Below, piece by piece: positions 9,735 to 25,414 of a stretch of DNA of 64,000 bases. Under the pieces are notes generated by a model that saw nothing but the letters and a program-made list of their open reading frames with translations, made no database searches and was not told the DNA's origin. Every line of letters starts with the position of its first letter. Position 1 is the stretch's first letter. The position numbers and the translations under genes are program-made. This DNA is from Silene conica (taxonomy: Eukaryota > Streptophyta > Magnoliopsida > Caryophyllales > Caryophyllaceae), in NCBI GenBank assembly GCA_029255685.2, contig CM055314.2:328399-392398 (forward strand). Reading direction: 5' to 3'.

Positions 9735-12700
9735 CTAGTCCAGATGATCATGTGGCTTGAAAGACATGAACATAGCGGCAAACTGAAGTAGCCGTTTCTC
9801 TGGATCGCCATTAGGCGACATCACACGAGTCATTGAACCCTTAGCCCTCTTCCTATAACGTCGCCAAGCAAACTGTATGTTAACGGCTGCCCAGGTTCTC
9901 CAGTTTGATGAATAGTACCTCAAGGTTCGCTTTAGGGTGTCATTTGCAAATTTATATCGGAAATGTTCGGTAATGTAACGTAGGTCGTAGGCATCAAGAC
10001 CAAAAGCTTCCGTTGATTCAACACAAGCAAAAGTCGCTGAGGATGCTGGAAGGCGGTGCACAAATGGTCTTCTAAGACACCAAGACAGGAGTTCATCACC
10101 TAAGAATGACCCTGGTGCAAGAATGTCGGTTGCAACAATGCCTTTGCTAAGATTTTGGTTGCTTTTGATTCGGCCATGAACAATGAATACCATTCTTTGT
10201 ACAGGGTCTCCTTCCCTTAGGATCTGAGTTTAATTTGGAAAGATGACAATGTTGTGTCACAAAAATGTGCTGCGCTAGTAAAAGCTAATGTTGCTTGAAC
10301 ACCTGTTTGTATCTAAAATACTCGTATCTATATCGTTTTCATTTCGAGTGTCAACAAAGACTCAATATTACTTGATTATGAATTATGATGAATGAACCAA
10401 AAGCGAGATAAAATGCAATTCTTGACCTGATTTTCATTATGCGTCATTTGAAAACCTCTCTTTATGTTATTAACACAAAGTTAGAGCCTTTGAGACGTTT
10501 AGTGGTGGTGAATGTTATTGTCCTATGTCCTATGTCCTATGTCCTATGTCCTATGTCCTATGTCCTATGTCAGCTCGATGCTTCATTCTTGATAAGCCCT
10601 CTTTCCACATGATGAAACATTTTGGAATTTGGGCACATAAGAAGAAACGGGTGTGATTCACATTTAGAATATGGCGAATCTGGTATGTTATGCAGTATTA
10701 AGTGGAGTAAAATTTAGCAGTGCAGTACCTTCTCACCGCTGCAGTAGATCAAAGGTTTGACTCTATCACAGATGTTGTCAAGAATCAGATCGTCCAAGCA
10801 GTGAAATAGAGGAACCTGCATATTTATATATCATTCACCTATGCTCTTCCTAGTTAAGTCAGAATTCTCATAGTCTGGTGAGAATGTCACCTTTCTTATC
10901 AGATCAAGGCATAGATAGCGTTTTATATCTCGTCGAAGTCCTTGTGGCAAGTCATTGATCAACTCCGTCTCCTTAACACCCCCCGTGGTGAACCAGTTCC
11001 GGTGTTCAAAGTGATGAACTCTTTGTCTCAAACGAGAAGGCAATTGTCTACGCCTCATCCACCATTCCATGTCCCGACATCTCAACTGCATCTTTCTTTT
11101 CTTAGCCATGACGGTATGAAGGAACACCTGTTAAGAAAACACTCTTAGATCTGGAGGCTATATTACGATGTTTGGTGAAAAACCATAAGAAAGACCCAGC
11201 AGACCTGGATGTTACCGATCAATAAGGTGAATAGCATTAAGCCACCGAGAACGAGGCACATGCAGAACAACACTTCTGCCCACTGGACTGTTGGAGTTAG
11301 ATTATTGCCGAAAGTGCTGAAACAATGCAGTTAGTGAAAGTTAGGTGAGGGCAGTTTGAAAAACAAATGATACCAGTCCTTGAGACTCAGTGACAAAGGA
11401 TAATGCAACAAACACGAAGTACCGCCAAACCCAAAGGCTCCTCCCTATGGGCTATGGCTGGCTAGGTTCTCTAACTCCTGGGTGAGACAAGTGAGATGTG
11501 TGTAGTCTTGATTTTTAAGCACAAAGGGGTTGTTTACAGATTAGGTAGAGTGAAAGTGTGATTTTTGTTAGAGCAAAACATTGAGGTATTGTCTGAAAAT
11601 GGATGGGAATGATAGATGTTGACATTACCTGAGCTGATACAAACCCCATGAGATAGGATAAAGGATCTTGATTGTGATGGCATTACTAGAAATGACAGGA
11701 AGAACGGAACTATAGATTCCATAGCTGAAAGGGCCATTGTAATCCAAGCAAAAAGAGTGTCGGGTGAAGGTGGAGTTGGTGGCACATCTTTCTATTGTGT
11801 CAGCTTGCTGCAAAAACTGGTAGCACAAACCCTTGGAGCAAGAGAGTGAGGCATTGCAATTCCGGTTTCTACACTGCTGAGCAAGGCACTCTGCTACACG
11901 TTGTATGGCAAGGACATACCAACATCCACCAACAGCCTGTGTGGCATTTCAGCATTTGACGGAAAATGATAAGAAAGACTGATATTGATATTGATATTGA
12001 TATTGATGTATTCGAAACTTACATGAGATGCTATAAAGTAAGCAATGAGATTGAGTCCGAAACCCCACCATATGGTTCCAAAAATGTAGCCAGTCACTTT
12101 TTGCATTCTTCTCATTAAGGCAATGCTATGGTAAACTTTAGGCAGGAATTGAAACAGAAATATAAGGAGGATTATGGTCATCAGATACCTTATTCGATCC
12201 TGTCTAAGTAACATAGGCACTACGGACCAGAATATGACCTGTCAACGTAAATCATATTATTAATATTGTTTTTGATACAAACAAATGACTCGAGAGTAGT
12301 CAAGTACCTAGAAAGTAAAAGATTTAGAATTAGGAAGGTGCAGGCGGTGGAATACTGCAATTGGAACTTGGAAGGAGACACTTTGACAATAAATTAAATC
12401 TTGAATTGGAAGCTGAGAAGCTCCCTAATCCATCCGTATCTACCTTTGGGTACAACATCCCTTTTACTTCTTCATCACTTTCAAGTTGTCAAATACAAAC
12501 AAAATACCTACTTTTTGTTTCCAAATAATATATTTATTAAACAAACAGACACTCAACATTTCACCCATCTTCAATTCTTATTTCATACGCTTTCATGCAT
12601 ATTCGTATATGGATGGATTATGTGCTCAGCCAAATAAGGTGTTTTAACCTACTGCCATACTTGAACAACAACAACAACAACAACGACAACGTATCCAAAA

Positions 12701-13833
12701 ACAAAGAGTCTTGCTGAAGACGGACAAATAGTATCGGCAAGTGGGGCTAAATGGAACATTTTATGGATCATCTCACTTCTAGATTTTGTGATCCATCAAA
12801 TACTTGATCCATATCTACTGCTGCTCTCTGGACTTTAACTCGTACTTTAAATCATGGATACGTATCCATCAAAATTAGCATCATGTCAACATCAATGACG
12901 GCTTCTTTAATAATTCAACCAAAAAAATACCTGAGGAATGGGAAGTATGACGTAAAGATCAAACCAGAAGCCCTTGAATGAACGGAAATAATGGACGGCG
13001 ATGGCACGCGGGTCCCACACCAGTTTCCCACACCCCACAACTAATGACTCCCTTGACACGTAGGCTAGCCGGAACTGCAGCCACACGTGCCAAAAGTGAA
13101 GAGCATCGACACAAGTGCGAATGAGGGTGACCACCGCTGCCAGCTCCCCGTCCATGTAAAGACACGAGCCTCCACGCCCAATAGAGAGTGCATAGAAGAA
13201 GACGGGATCAATGGCGAGTGCGAGGCCACGTGCGAGCAGTATAACCATGTTCCACTTTCTGACTTTGTCGCTCCTGGGGTCCAACAAGGGCCCGAAGAGT
13301 CCAACTGGGCGGCGTCTTCGGAGCCTCCTTTGAGTAGTTGTTAATGAGCCTGCGAAGGCCTCCCATTCGGGTTGGCCAGCCCGGTCACAGCTTGTTGAGT
13401 GGAAGACTGGGGATCCTATTTGAGTGCATGCATAGCACTCAATTGATGCACTTGTGTATGAGGTTTCTCTCTCTCTGCTGCTAATGGTTTCATCCTCATT
13501 ATTCCGACTCCCTCCTACTGTTTCCTCCACATTCCCCAATATTCTCTGAAAAATACTGAAATCGCCACGTCCCACATATGTATTATTAGTTCATCAACTT
13601 TAATCGTCCTAAACCGAAAAATACTGAAATCACCATTTTACAGGTGTCTAGTTTATTTATTTATTTATTTACCTTCTTATATTTGAATGGTCATTTATTC
13701 CACATAACCTATTGTCCACTTGTGGGTCAATACCAACACCGATAAACGGTTCTTCTAATTTCATTAGTCTTTGTGTTAAAACCAAAGGTAAACAAATGAG
13801 CAGGATAGGGGAGGATATCAATGTTAATTTAGT

Positions 13834-13866
<33 letters not shown>

Positions 13867-14113
13867 AGTGGTAGAGTTAGGATTTGTAGGTAATAACGGC
13901 GAAAGAGAGTAATAGAGGTGAAGTTGAAAAACGTTGGAAATTTTCATAATTTAATTTGGTTGTATTAAATTCTATATACTTTGGTTTTGCATAATTTAGT
14001 ACTCGAATAGGAAACACAATGGAAAAGAAAGGGGGAATGGTGAGAGAAGTATAAGAAAGCGGTTACCTGGAGATGGAGAGGAAGCGAGGAATGGAAAAAG
14101 AGGGCATGGGCAT
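9735..14113 (-). CDS. CNGC2: Cyclic nucleotide-gated ion channel, CNGC2 (DND1) type
   Basis: Eight exons on the minus strand: 14113-14067, 13543-12931, 12238-12023, 11936-11629, 11316-11205, 11127-10891, 10815-10729 and 10223-9735, giving about 702 residues (Arabidopsis CNGC2 has 726). Block-by-block similarity to CNGC2 includes SxECYACTQIGSPVFHSTSC, LARGLALAIDPVFFYALS, WHVWLQFRLAYVSRESLVVG and MRRMQKVTGYIFGTIWWG. Order: cytosolic N-terminus, six membrane segments, pore loop near residue 398, C-linker, cyclic-nucleotide-binding domain (PGSFLGDELLSWCLRRPF, about 578-594) and an IQ calmodulin-binding motif starting near 656. CNGC2 is a plasma-membrane Ca2+-permeable channel in immunity and Ca homeostasis. 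The pore triplet reads GNN, unlike AND in Arabidopsis. The small first exon begins MPMPSFSIPRF, like MPSHPNFIFRW. Exon 2 could instead start at 13555, adding four residues. Confidence 0.93.
10521..10569. repeat. (TCCTATG)7 minisatellite in a CNGC2 intron
   Basis: Seven perfect tandem copies of the 7-mer TCCTATG lie in the intron between exons 7 and 8. It is probably length-polymorphic and has no evident function. Confidence 0.9.
13836..13865. repeat. (TATC)n/(TTTC)n microsatellite in CNGC2 intron 1
   Basis: Simple tetranucleotide repeats, TATC changing to TTTC, within the first intron. Confidence 0.85.
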
Positions 14114-14188
14114 GGTGCATGAAAATGGGTAATCATGGAGCTAAAAATGGAAATAGAGGAGTAATGAAAAGTGAGATGAAATAAGGAG

Positions 14189-14196
14189 TTATATAG
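14189..14196 (-). promoter_or_regulatory. Candidate TATA box of the CNGC2-type gene
   Basis: On the minus strand an ACTATATAAC sequence lies about 80 bp upstream of the proposed ATG at 14113. This is a plausible TATA position and supports the short first exon. Confidence 0.45.
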
Positions 14197-14199
14197 TAT

Positions 14200-16970
14200 G
14201 GATTTATGGCCTTATTATTATCGTGGAGTGAAGAGGAAGGACTAAGGAGGGTGAGTGATACTCTGTTACTGATAGATAACACCTTTATTTGTGTCCAGTA
14301 CTGAAAGAATGTAATACCATATCATACCAGACATCAAACCAAACCATCTCCCTCAACAGTCAACACAAACTATTTTCGACTTTTAAAAAAAATAAAAATA
14401 AACTAACTCGATTATTATGGTTATATTTGATCATAAAATATTTTAAAAAGACGAAAATAGTCCTTCTAAGATAGAAAACCATGTTATATTAAGGTACGTA
14501 GGTGGGGGCGTCATTCGTTGTTTCTTACCCCTCACTATTTTAACAACATTGTGATGCATTTGCAAAAATACAACAATTATTTAGATGTATATGCTACAAG
14601 TGTCCTCAACCTCTTTATAATTTACAAATTTGTTGGTCCATATTCGTTCCTGCGTGCAAAATTATTGAAATTTCCTACTACTCTAGTAGCCTTTTGCTCA
14701 ATTTGGTTCTTGCGTCTCGGTGCTGAATTTGGGTGCAACTCCATTCTGGACACATGTTTGTGAAACAAATCCAATTTCTAACCTAGCTGGAAAGCTATGA
14801 ATTCATAACTGATTTGTAATATTCCGATAACTGGGTTATAGGTTAGGTTCAAATTTATGCCTTCATAAGTTAGAAATGGACCACACTTTTTATTTGAAAT
14901 ACAATATCTGGGTGGAAGCGGCACAAAAACTCTATTATATCACCCATCTATGTGTATATTATACTTTACAAGTAACTCCAATCGCATTCTGGCCCAAAAG
15001 AAAAGTACGGGCTAAACATGGCCTTCCTAACCGAGAATTCAAATTACTTAGCGTAAATCGATGCTAAGACCTGATGAAGAAACAAAAAAAGGGAAAAGAG
15101 ATATTAGAAATCGTATCAGTTAACACTCATATCACATATGAGTTTTATAAAGTCTAGTCATAATACTTAAAGATCTTATTCATGCAATATTAAACAAGAT
15201 GATCGAGAATCGTATTCTTACAATGGTTTTAGAAGGTTATAATAACTTGGTCACCTACCAAATACCAAGTAAGTCTTCACCAAAAACACAATTGAAATGT
15301 TACCCAAAATAACGACCTAATGAAAGATCGGCTCCAAAACATTCGTATCAAGGAAGGGCCTTAATACTAATAATATTTTGTTACTAGAAAACTATTACTT
15401 CGTATTAGCTAACCTTAAAAGTAATTACTGATATCAATATCACTACTACTAGTAATATTCGAGTATATTTGTACGAGAAAATAATTTTATTTCTCTAAAA
15501 AAGAAAATGTAGAGGGATGATTTCGAAAGTCAAAAGGAATGAATGAATGATAAGAGAAAAAATGTTCTCTTATTTGATACGTAAAGAGGAGCCGGCCACC
15601 TCAAGGAGAAGGAGAGCCTATGCACGCTCTTCAAATTCGCCCAATGCATGCCATTTTGTCTTATCCATAAAATTAGGCATGTAAGGCTAAGAATTAGGGA
15701 ATCATTATGTTTATTTTACAACAAAATAAATTACCCACTAACTCAAAACTCCTCCAATTTTTCGGTTAAAATGGACTTAATTTGGAGTCCATTTTATCTT
15801 CATCCTTTGTATAAATGTAAGATGTCACACATGTTACATGATTCATGACCCATTATGTAACTATGCAATTTTAAACTTTTAAAATTCATAATATACAAAA
15901 TTGTAAAATTTAAATATTTCACTAGTAATTCATAATTACTATCTTAGAAAAATGTGTCATCATAATATATATTACAACTATGTTTAGAGACTTAAAATTT
16001 CACTAGTAATTGAGTGAAAGTATATTGTTTAGACACTTAAAATTTCAGAATAGAAAGAATTTTGTTGGCCGAATGATATTACTGATTTTAGGAAACAAAA
16101 GAGGCGAAGAAAAAGAAGAGGCTGACCAGTGAATTTTTCGAGCAACATAGCGAAACAAAAGGGTAATTGAAAGTATAATGGTTGGCTGTAGTATAATTGA
16201 TGTTTTGTTGGTAATTACTTTATCTCTCAGCTATTCTACATATTTAATAATGTGACGTAATAATAAAAATAAGTGACGAAATTTAATTAAATCAATTAAT
16301 ACCTCATTTTCAACTGGTGACTACTATACTCATCGTAATATTGATAATATTGTTCGGCATTCCAATCATTGTTAAATCGATTTCTGTCAGTTGTAAGAAC
16401 TATTATTATTGTACGATTCAAAAATATAATCGAGAAATGGGATATCGTCACCATTAATCGATAAATATATGTGTTAAGTAATGTTTTAGAAAGAAAAAAT
16501 GTTACAAAGTGATGATGTGTGATAATTAAATTTGATATTAACGTTGTTTGAGGTAATTATAATAACCCGTAATGCTCTTTCACCGTAAACAAAATCACTA
16601 AAAACTACGCGGATTGGTAACTATTATACTTATCTTACACGAATAATATGATAACGGATATATTAATGTGTTAAATATTTTTTAAAAAAAAAAAAAGAAT
16701 AGTCTTAAAATATTTGAAATGAAATTAAAGCAGAATGAGTAAAGTAGAGACGAAATATAACAATTTTATTTATATATTTGATGATGATAATGATATTTAA
16801 GTCGCTTAAGTGTATCATGATAGCGTCGGTCTTACATGATGAAAAGTTGTTTATAAAGACGTGGTAGGTGGAGACTGGAGAGAGAAATTGATGAATGGGC
16901 ATTGAGTAGTAGAGGGCCACCGCAAGAAAAAGTGGGTGGGTGAGACTGTGAAATTGGGCCATACACTGCC
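14200..16970. other. long AT-rich intergenic region, no gene recognised
   Basis: It lies between the divergent CNGC2-type and adenosine kinase genes. Short open frames have no family-like sequence. No well-bounded transposon was found by eye. The right end carries the adenosine kinase promoter. Confidence 0.5.
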
Positions 16971-16974
16971 TGCC

Positions 16975-16980
16975 TATAAA
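16975..16980 (+). promoter_or_regulatory. TATA box of the adenosine kinase gene
   Basis: CTATAAAC lies 121 bp upstream of the start codon. The intervening leader is pyrimidine-rich with a CTG repeat (TGCTGCTGCTGCTG near 17031), a good fit for a short plant 5' UTR. Confidence 0.6.
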
Positions 16981-17055
16981 CACTCCCCAGAAAATGTCCA
17001 CAAAACCCACAATTAATTGTGTTTACTCTTTGCTGCTGCTGCTGCTGAGATCTAA

Positions 17056-20884
<3,829 letters not shown>

Positions 20885-21635
20885 ACAATGGTGATTCTCA
20901 ACTTTCTTAAGAGTTTTTTTTAGACTTCAAGAGTTGATAACATATTTCCTGGTTATCCTCATTTTTTGAGCTTGTTTCGTTGGTGCTCTACTGCTCTTGT
21001 TGGGAATTTGATTTGAGGATATGATTTTATAGAGCATTTTTATGCAGGTCTATCCAATGTTCTGTATCAAAAACCTTATAGATGGTATTACATGAATAAG
21101 TAGTTTTTGAGTTCATGAAACGTGAAAACTCTCCAAATTGTGTAATTTTGATATTAGTTAGTAACAGCGCCTTTTTTTTTTTTTTTCTTCTGATTTCAAC
21201 TCTCTGAACTCTTATTCGATAAACAACCCAACCAATTCAAATACTCTGAAGTAGTCTGAACAGTCAGAAGTGCAATGAACTTCACCAAATAAAATGGACA
21301 AAAGGTGTATCACTGTATCATGTAAGATAAGGAACTCCTGTTGTTAAAAAATGGGCGGCACCTTTGCTCACTGTATCATGTAAGATAAGGGAAGTTTATG
21401 TTCATTCTGTGCAATCTGAAGTGGCGAGATACAAAACGAAGACATTTTCAAACAGATGGACAAAAAATATCATTTTCCGAAACTGCTCAGCTTCTTCATT
21501 CACATCTAGTAGAAGATAACAGGTGGTAAAACAAACTAACAATCCTGGCAAAAACTGTTACCCACCATCTAATCAAAGCTGATTGCTCAAACCTGAGTAG
21601 CTAGTCAGTCGAGCACTGTATACAAAAGTAAAACA
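20885..21635. other. 3' intergenic DNA between convergent ADK and zinc-finger genes
   Basis: It holds the ADK 3' UTR and the distal 3' UTR of the zinc-finger gene. A 22-bp sequence (CACTGTATCATGTAAGATAAGG) occurs twice near 21310 and 21369. No further gene was seen. Confidence 0.5.
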
Positions 21636-21737
21636 TGTAGAAAGTTACAAGCTAGAGCAAAATGTTAAACAGGGCAAAATTCCATCTGTAGAAAGTTACA
21701 AGCTAGAGCAAAATGTTAAACAGGGCAAAATTCCATC
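21636..21737. repeat. Perfect 51-bp tandem duplication
   Basis: Two apparently identical 51-bp units, 21636-21686 and 21687-21737, each running from TGTAGAAAGTTACAAG to GGGCAAAATTCCATC. They lie in the presumed 3' UTR of the minus-strand zinc-finger gene, 37 bp after its stop codon. Lack of divergence implies a recent event. Confidence 0.9.
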
Positions 21738-21773
21738 TTTTCACACAGACCAGTGTCGGTAGAAGCCAGCCAT

Positions 21774-23078
21774 TTACGTCACTGGAACTAGAGCTGGAAG
21801 GCTGTGTGGATTATGTACATGGTTCGGACCAATCTCCCCTTCAGAAGCCCTCGAATCATGATCAAAAGCATCATTCTTCTTCTCACAGACCTGAGAATTT
21901 CCTGGAAAATGAGCCCTCATGTGCCCACCTAAAGCTTGACCAGAACCAAATGCTTTGCAACAAACCGAACATATGAAATTCTTTGCCTTTTTCTTTCTGT
22001 GAACACTCCTCAATTCCACAGTTTCAGAGTGAAATTTGGTTTCTGTAGTAAAACAACTCTTGGAACGAGGACAATGCATTCGATGACCTTCAAGAGCCTG
22101 ACCTGATCGAAACCCCTTTTCGCATGTTATACAGATATGCTTCAACCTTGAGGTGTTATTTGCAGGATTCAGACCAGAGATACCACCACTTAACTCACAC
22201 ATTGTTTCCTTAATAGATTGATCACAAGTCCCAATAATCGAACCCCCATGGGGAATCCCAGTACTTTCATCCATCCTTTGAGCACTAGTTAACTCACATT
22301 TGCATCCCTCCAGAGCACTAGGTCCACAATCAACATATTCTTGCCTAATTTCACAATCATCAGAGTTTAAACCCAGAAACCCTGCAACTGCCTCTACTGA
22401 AACATACCCACTTTTGAGAGCATCAGAATTTGTTCCAAAGTCTTCAAATTTTACCCCTTTCATCAAAAATTCCTTCTCATTATTATCAACACCATTACAA
22501 GAAGGTTCCACAAATTCAGAATCAGCAGAAAGATTATCAGCAGAATAAAACCCACCCTTAGCAAGCATCAACAAAGAAGAAGCAATCTCCTTTAGTTCTT
22601 GTTCATCAACACCATAACTAAAATTGTTCCAATTAGAGCAAGAATAGTAGTTAATAGAACAAGTATTAATCTTATACCTCCTAACCGATCTCTTCTCTTT
22701 AGGGAGGTTGTTTGGAAGCTTCAAATCCTTGTTCAATAAACGAGCCGCCGCCCCGAGTTTTCTGTTGGAATGCAACCTCATGTGCCCATGTAAAGCCTTA
22801 AATGACTTAAACCCTTTATCACATTTATGACAGAAGTGACTGTGACTACCCTTTTGCTTACAATTTCCTCCGGAATCGGAACTTGTTTGGTGATTATCTT
22901 GAATACCCATTTCAAGTTCATGTTTTTTATGCCTTTTTTTGGTTGAATTCAAGCTATGACATCTTTTGTGCCCACATAATGCTCTTACATTTTTGAACCT
23001 TTTCCCACAAAACTCGCATATGGGTTTCACTTCTTCCTCGTCCATGCCTGTTTCTTGATTCTGCGCAGAAAATCTCAT
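21774..23078 (-). CDS. C2H2 zinc-finger protein with four QALGGH-like fingers (ZAT type)
   Basis: A single-exon gene of 434 codons if the ATG at 23078 (MRFSAQNQETG) is used. The next in-frame ATG, MDEEEV at 23045, is equally plausible. The frame stays open further upstream, but that sequence is hydrophobic, T-rich in the genome and not protein-like for the family, so the long form is rejected. Four C-x2-C...H-x3-H/C fingers lie near residues 21-41, 83-103, 316-335 and 370-390. Their cores are RALCGH, KALHGH, QALEGH and QALGGH, the plant-specific EPF/ZAT class of DNA-binding repressors. The third finger ends HRMHC. An acidic, Ser-rich centre separates the finger pairs. A basic RHKKHEL/RKKKAKN stretch may act in nuclear import. 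No clear DLN-type EAR motif is seen. Confidence 0.92.
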   Translation of the reverse strand: MRFSAQNQETGMDEEEVKPICEFCGKRFKNVRALCGHKRCHSLNSTKKRHKKHELEMGIQDNHQTSSDSGGNCKQKGSHSHFCHKCDKGFKSFKALHGHMRLHSNRKLGAAARLLNKDLKLPNNLPKEKRSVRRYKINTCSINYYSCSNWNNFSYGVDEQELKEIASSLLMLAKGGFYSADNLSADSEFVEPSCNGVDNNEKEFLMKGVKFEDFGTNSDALKSGYVSVEAVAGFLGLNSDDCEIRQEYVDCGPSALEGCKCELTSAQRMDESTGIPHGGSIIGTCDQSIKETMCELSGGISGLNPANNTSRLKHICITCEKGFRSGQALEGHRMHCPRSKSCFTTETKFHSETVELRSVHRKKKAKNFICSVCCKAFGSGQALGGHMRAHFPGNSQVCEKKNDAFDHDSRASEGEIGPNHVHNPHSLPALVPVT

Positions 23079-24089
23079 TAAGTTTACTAAAAAAAAAGAT
23101 GAGATTTTTTTGGGATGTTTTTGAAAAACAGAGGAAACCCAGAAAAGAAAAAAAGAAAGGAAAATTAAGAAATTGGGATTTAAGCAAGAAAAAGATGTGG
23201 GTTTTGATTGCGCAGCAAGAAAAAGAAAAGAAAGGAGAAGTCTTTTTTTCTGTAATAATGAAAAAATATGTGTGTTTGTTGATTTATGTGAGGAAAACGA
23301 AAGGAGGAGTCGAAGAGCAGAAACCACCTACTCCACTTCTCATAATGGGGAGACTGGAGGAAGCAGGCAGTGATCCCTATGCATGCTATATATGGGAACA
23401 ACAACCCTGCATGGAAATAAATTACTTTTTACTTATTCTCATTTTGTACAATCCACGATACTTGTACAAAGGGTAAACACTAATAATATTCATCATTTTT
23501 GTACCAATCTTCTCCTCCTTTTTATGGGACAGAGGTCCCGACTTTCTGAGTTTTTCGGAAATCCGTCTTTCTAGGGTTAGTGTTTCTATTTTACTTTTTT
23601 GAAGATTTTGGGTAAAGAGGTAAGCTTGGACACTTTGGACTTGGCTTATGGATGTTTTGAAGAGCATAAGGTAATGATGATAGGTTACTCGACTTATTTG
23701 TTTATACTTTGTGTTTATGGTTAATTTTCATGCTTAAATTGTCATATATGATGTTATTAGTCAATATTCATATGCTAGTAGGATGATTCATATGAATTTT
23801 GAGGTTTTGGATAAGTTGGTTGTGGTTAGTTTGAGTATAGAGTGAATGTTCATATGCCGAGTGCATTTTTCATATCCTTATGTGCCAATTGCTACAATTA
23901 TGAAAGATTATGCAAAGTATGGTCAAGGATGTTAATCATGTTTGAATTCACATGTTTAGATTCCACATGTTGATAGTTAGTATAATTGATGGTGGTATGT
24001 TGTAAACATAAGAAATCACGTAATATTGTCGTCTTAAGATTGTCGCATGTGAATTATATATGTTTTTTTGAAAAGTTGTGACAACGGGT
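23079..24089. other. upstream flank of the zinc-finger gene
   Basis: It holds the promoter and 5' UTR of the minus-strand zinc-finger gene (A-rich and T-rich tracts at 23088-23250). The rest is AT-rich DNA without recognised genes. Confidence 0.45.
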
Positions 24090-24097
24090 AACAGTGG

Positions 24098-24236
24098 CTT
24101 CCAGTCAGGCTACCGGTTGGTTGGTCGGCTGGCTGGGAGAGCGTTGTAATAGCCTTCTGGTCTGTTCTGTTGAAGACATATGTATATGTGTTCCCAGCTG
24201 AGCTACCGGATGCCGGTTGGCAGGCCAGCTAGGAAC
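24098..24236. repeat. Two palindromic CCGG modules (array 2)
   Basis: Two GC-rich modules about 92 bp apart: CCAGTCAGGCTACCGGTTGG...GGCTGGCTGGGAG near 24100, and CCCAGCTGAGCTACCGGATG...GGCCAGCTAGGAAC near 24192. Each is an imperfect inverted repeat (CCCAGC/GCTGGG arms around CCGG). The layout matches arrays 1 and 3. Confidence 0.6.
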
Positions 24237-24239
24237 ACT

Positions 24240-24725
24240 TGTAACACCCTTATAAGTCGAGGCCTTTACAAAGGACCCTTAGCCTCTGAAGATGTCACAA
24301 CCTCGGTTGCCCGAGGTAGAATATCAAAGAAAGGCAAGAAACATTTATTAAAGAGTTAATACTGTCATTACATAAGTCTCAAACCTAAAGAAATAAACTA
24401 AGACAACATCAGAAGCTAATATGCTAAGACTCTATATGGTGACTCGCTCCATCCCCAACCTCAAGCAATCAATCAACGACGAACTATTTGTTGAGAATCT
24501 GGTCACCATACTAATGGATCATCACAACAACAAATACAAAAGCGTCAGTTAATGCAATCCATCACACTATCACTGCGGAAATCAACAAAGTATACCATAA
24601 TCTTAATTCACAATTCACTGATGTCACCATTAGTCAAATCATATCACAAGTGACGACTTTTAGTCTCACCATCAACCCCGTTTGCTTGCAACAAGCGGTA
24701 CCCAAATCCTTAATGTGAAGTTACC
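24240..24725 (-). mobile_element. Truncated LTR of the TGTAACACC family (reverse orientation)
   Basis: On the plus strand it starts TGTAACACCCTTATAAG, which matches the reverse complement of the 3' end of the solo LTR at 3443-4608. Homology continues through TATCAAAG...CTTTATT-like and GGTACCGCTTGTTGCAAGC/ACGGGGTTGATGG blocks (read on the minus strand). It fades near 24725, and the other LTR terminus is not found, so this is a diverged, truncated copy. Confidence 0.7.
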
Positions 24726-25414
24726 ATCAGGCAAAGCGAGTGGATCAAATCAGATCGACTGCCTAAGCTAATCGGTCATGTGAAGTTATGGTCAATTGGG
24801 TCGCATGTTAAGTTTCCGAATGTTAACCCTAAAAAGGGTTCGGTAAAGTCGAGTTTACGGGTTGGATCAAATTTCAATAAGTTTACTTATACAATATTGA
24901 CTACGCGTTGCCTGATAATGAGTAAAAATGATATCATTCAAACATGTATTGATAAAACATCTTTAACAGGGTCATCGTGTATAATTTCTTAAAAAGCACA
25001 AATGGTAACAAAACTCATAATTCAAAACTAAAATTAATGTAACTTGAATCAAAGGTTAAATCATTTCTTTTTACCGTATCTTAATAATACTAAAATAGCA
25101 TACCCGTACAACTTACACGGACTAATATATTTTCATTCAAGTACTTGACTATTTTCTCTTTTATTTGGTACGAAATTAGGAGCATGGGATGAACCTAAGA
25201 AAATTGAAGGCTTTGAAAGTGAAAACGGGTCGAAGCTAGTTATGTGATGATTCCCAAATTTCCGTTGTTTCCCGGACCAACAGATCCCAAGTCATCCACG
25301 CACACACTCCACTCGCCACCCACACCCACACATACATTTGATACATACAAGACTGCTCATTTAATCACCTGAAAAACCTAAAGAGAGGAAGAGGAAGAAG
25401 AAGAAGAAAGAAAA
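24726..25414. other. promoter-side intergenic DNA of the complex I gene
   Basis: AT-rich, with a GA-rich leader (AGAGAGGAAGAGGAAGAAG) just before the ATG at 25415. No clear TATA box or other gene was recognised. Confidence 0.45.

Noticed and set aside
12959..13344. Additional open frames antisense to or out of frame with CNGC2 exon 2
   Set aside because: They are shadows of the GC-rich coding exon; only the CNGC2 frame shows conserved family sequence.
23079..23327. N-terminal extension of the zinc-finger open frame (start at 23327)
   Set aside because: The extra 83 codons are Leu/Phe/Ser-rich, arise from a T-rich leader with a TTTTTTTTTAG-like run, and resemble no zinc-finger protein N-terminus. 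The ATG at 23078 or 23045 fits better.
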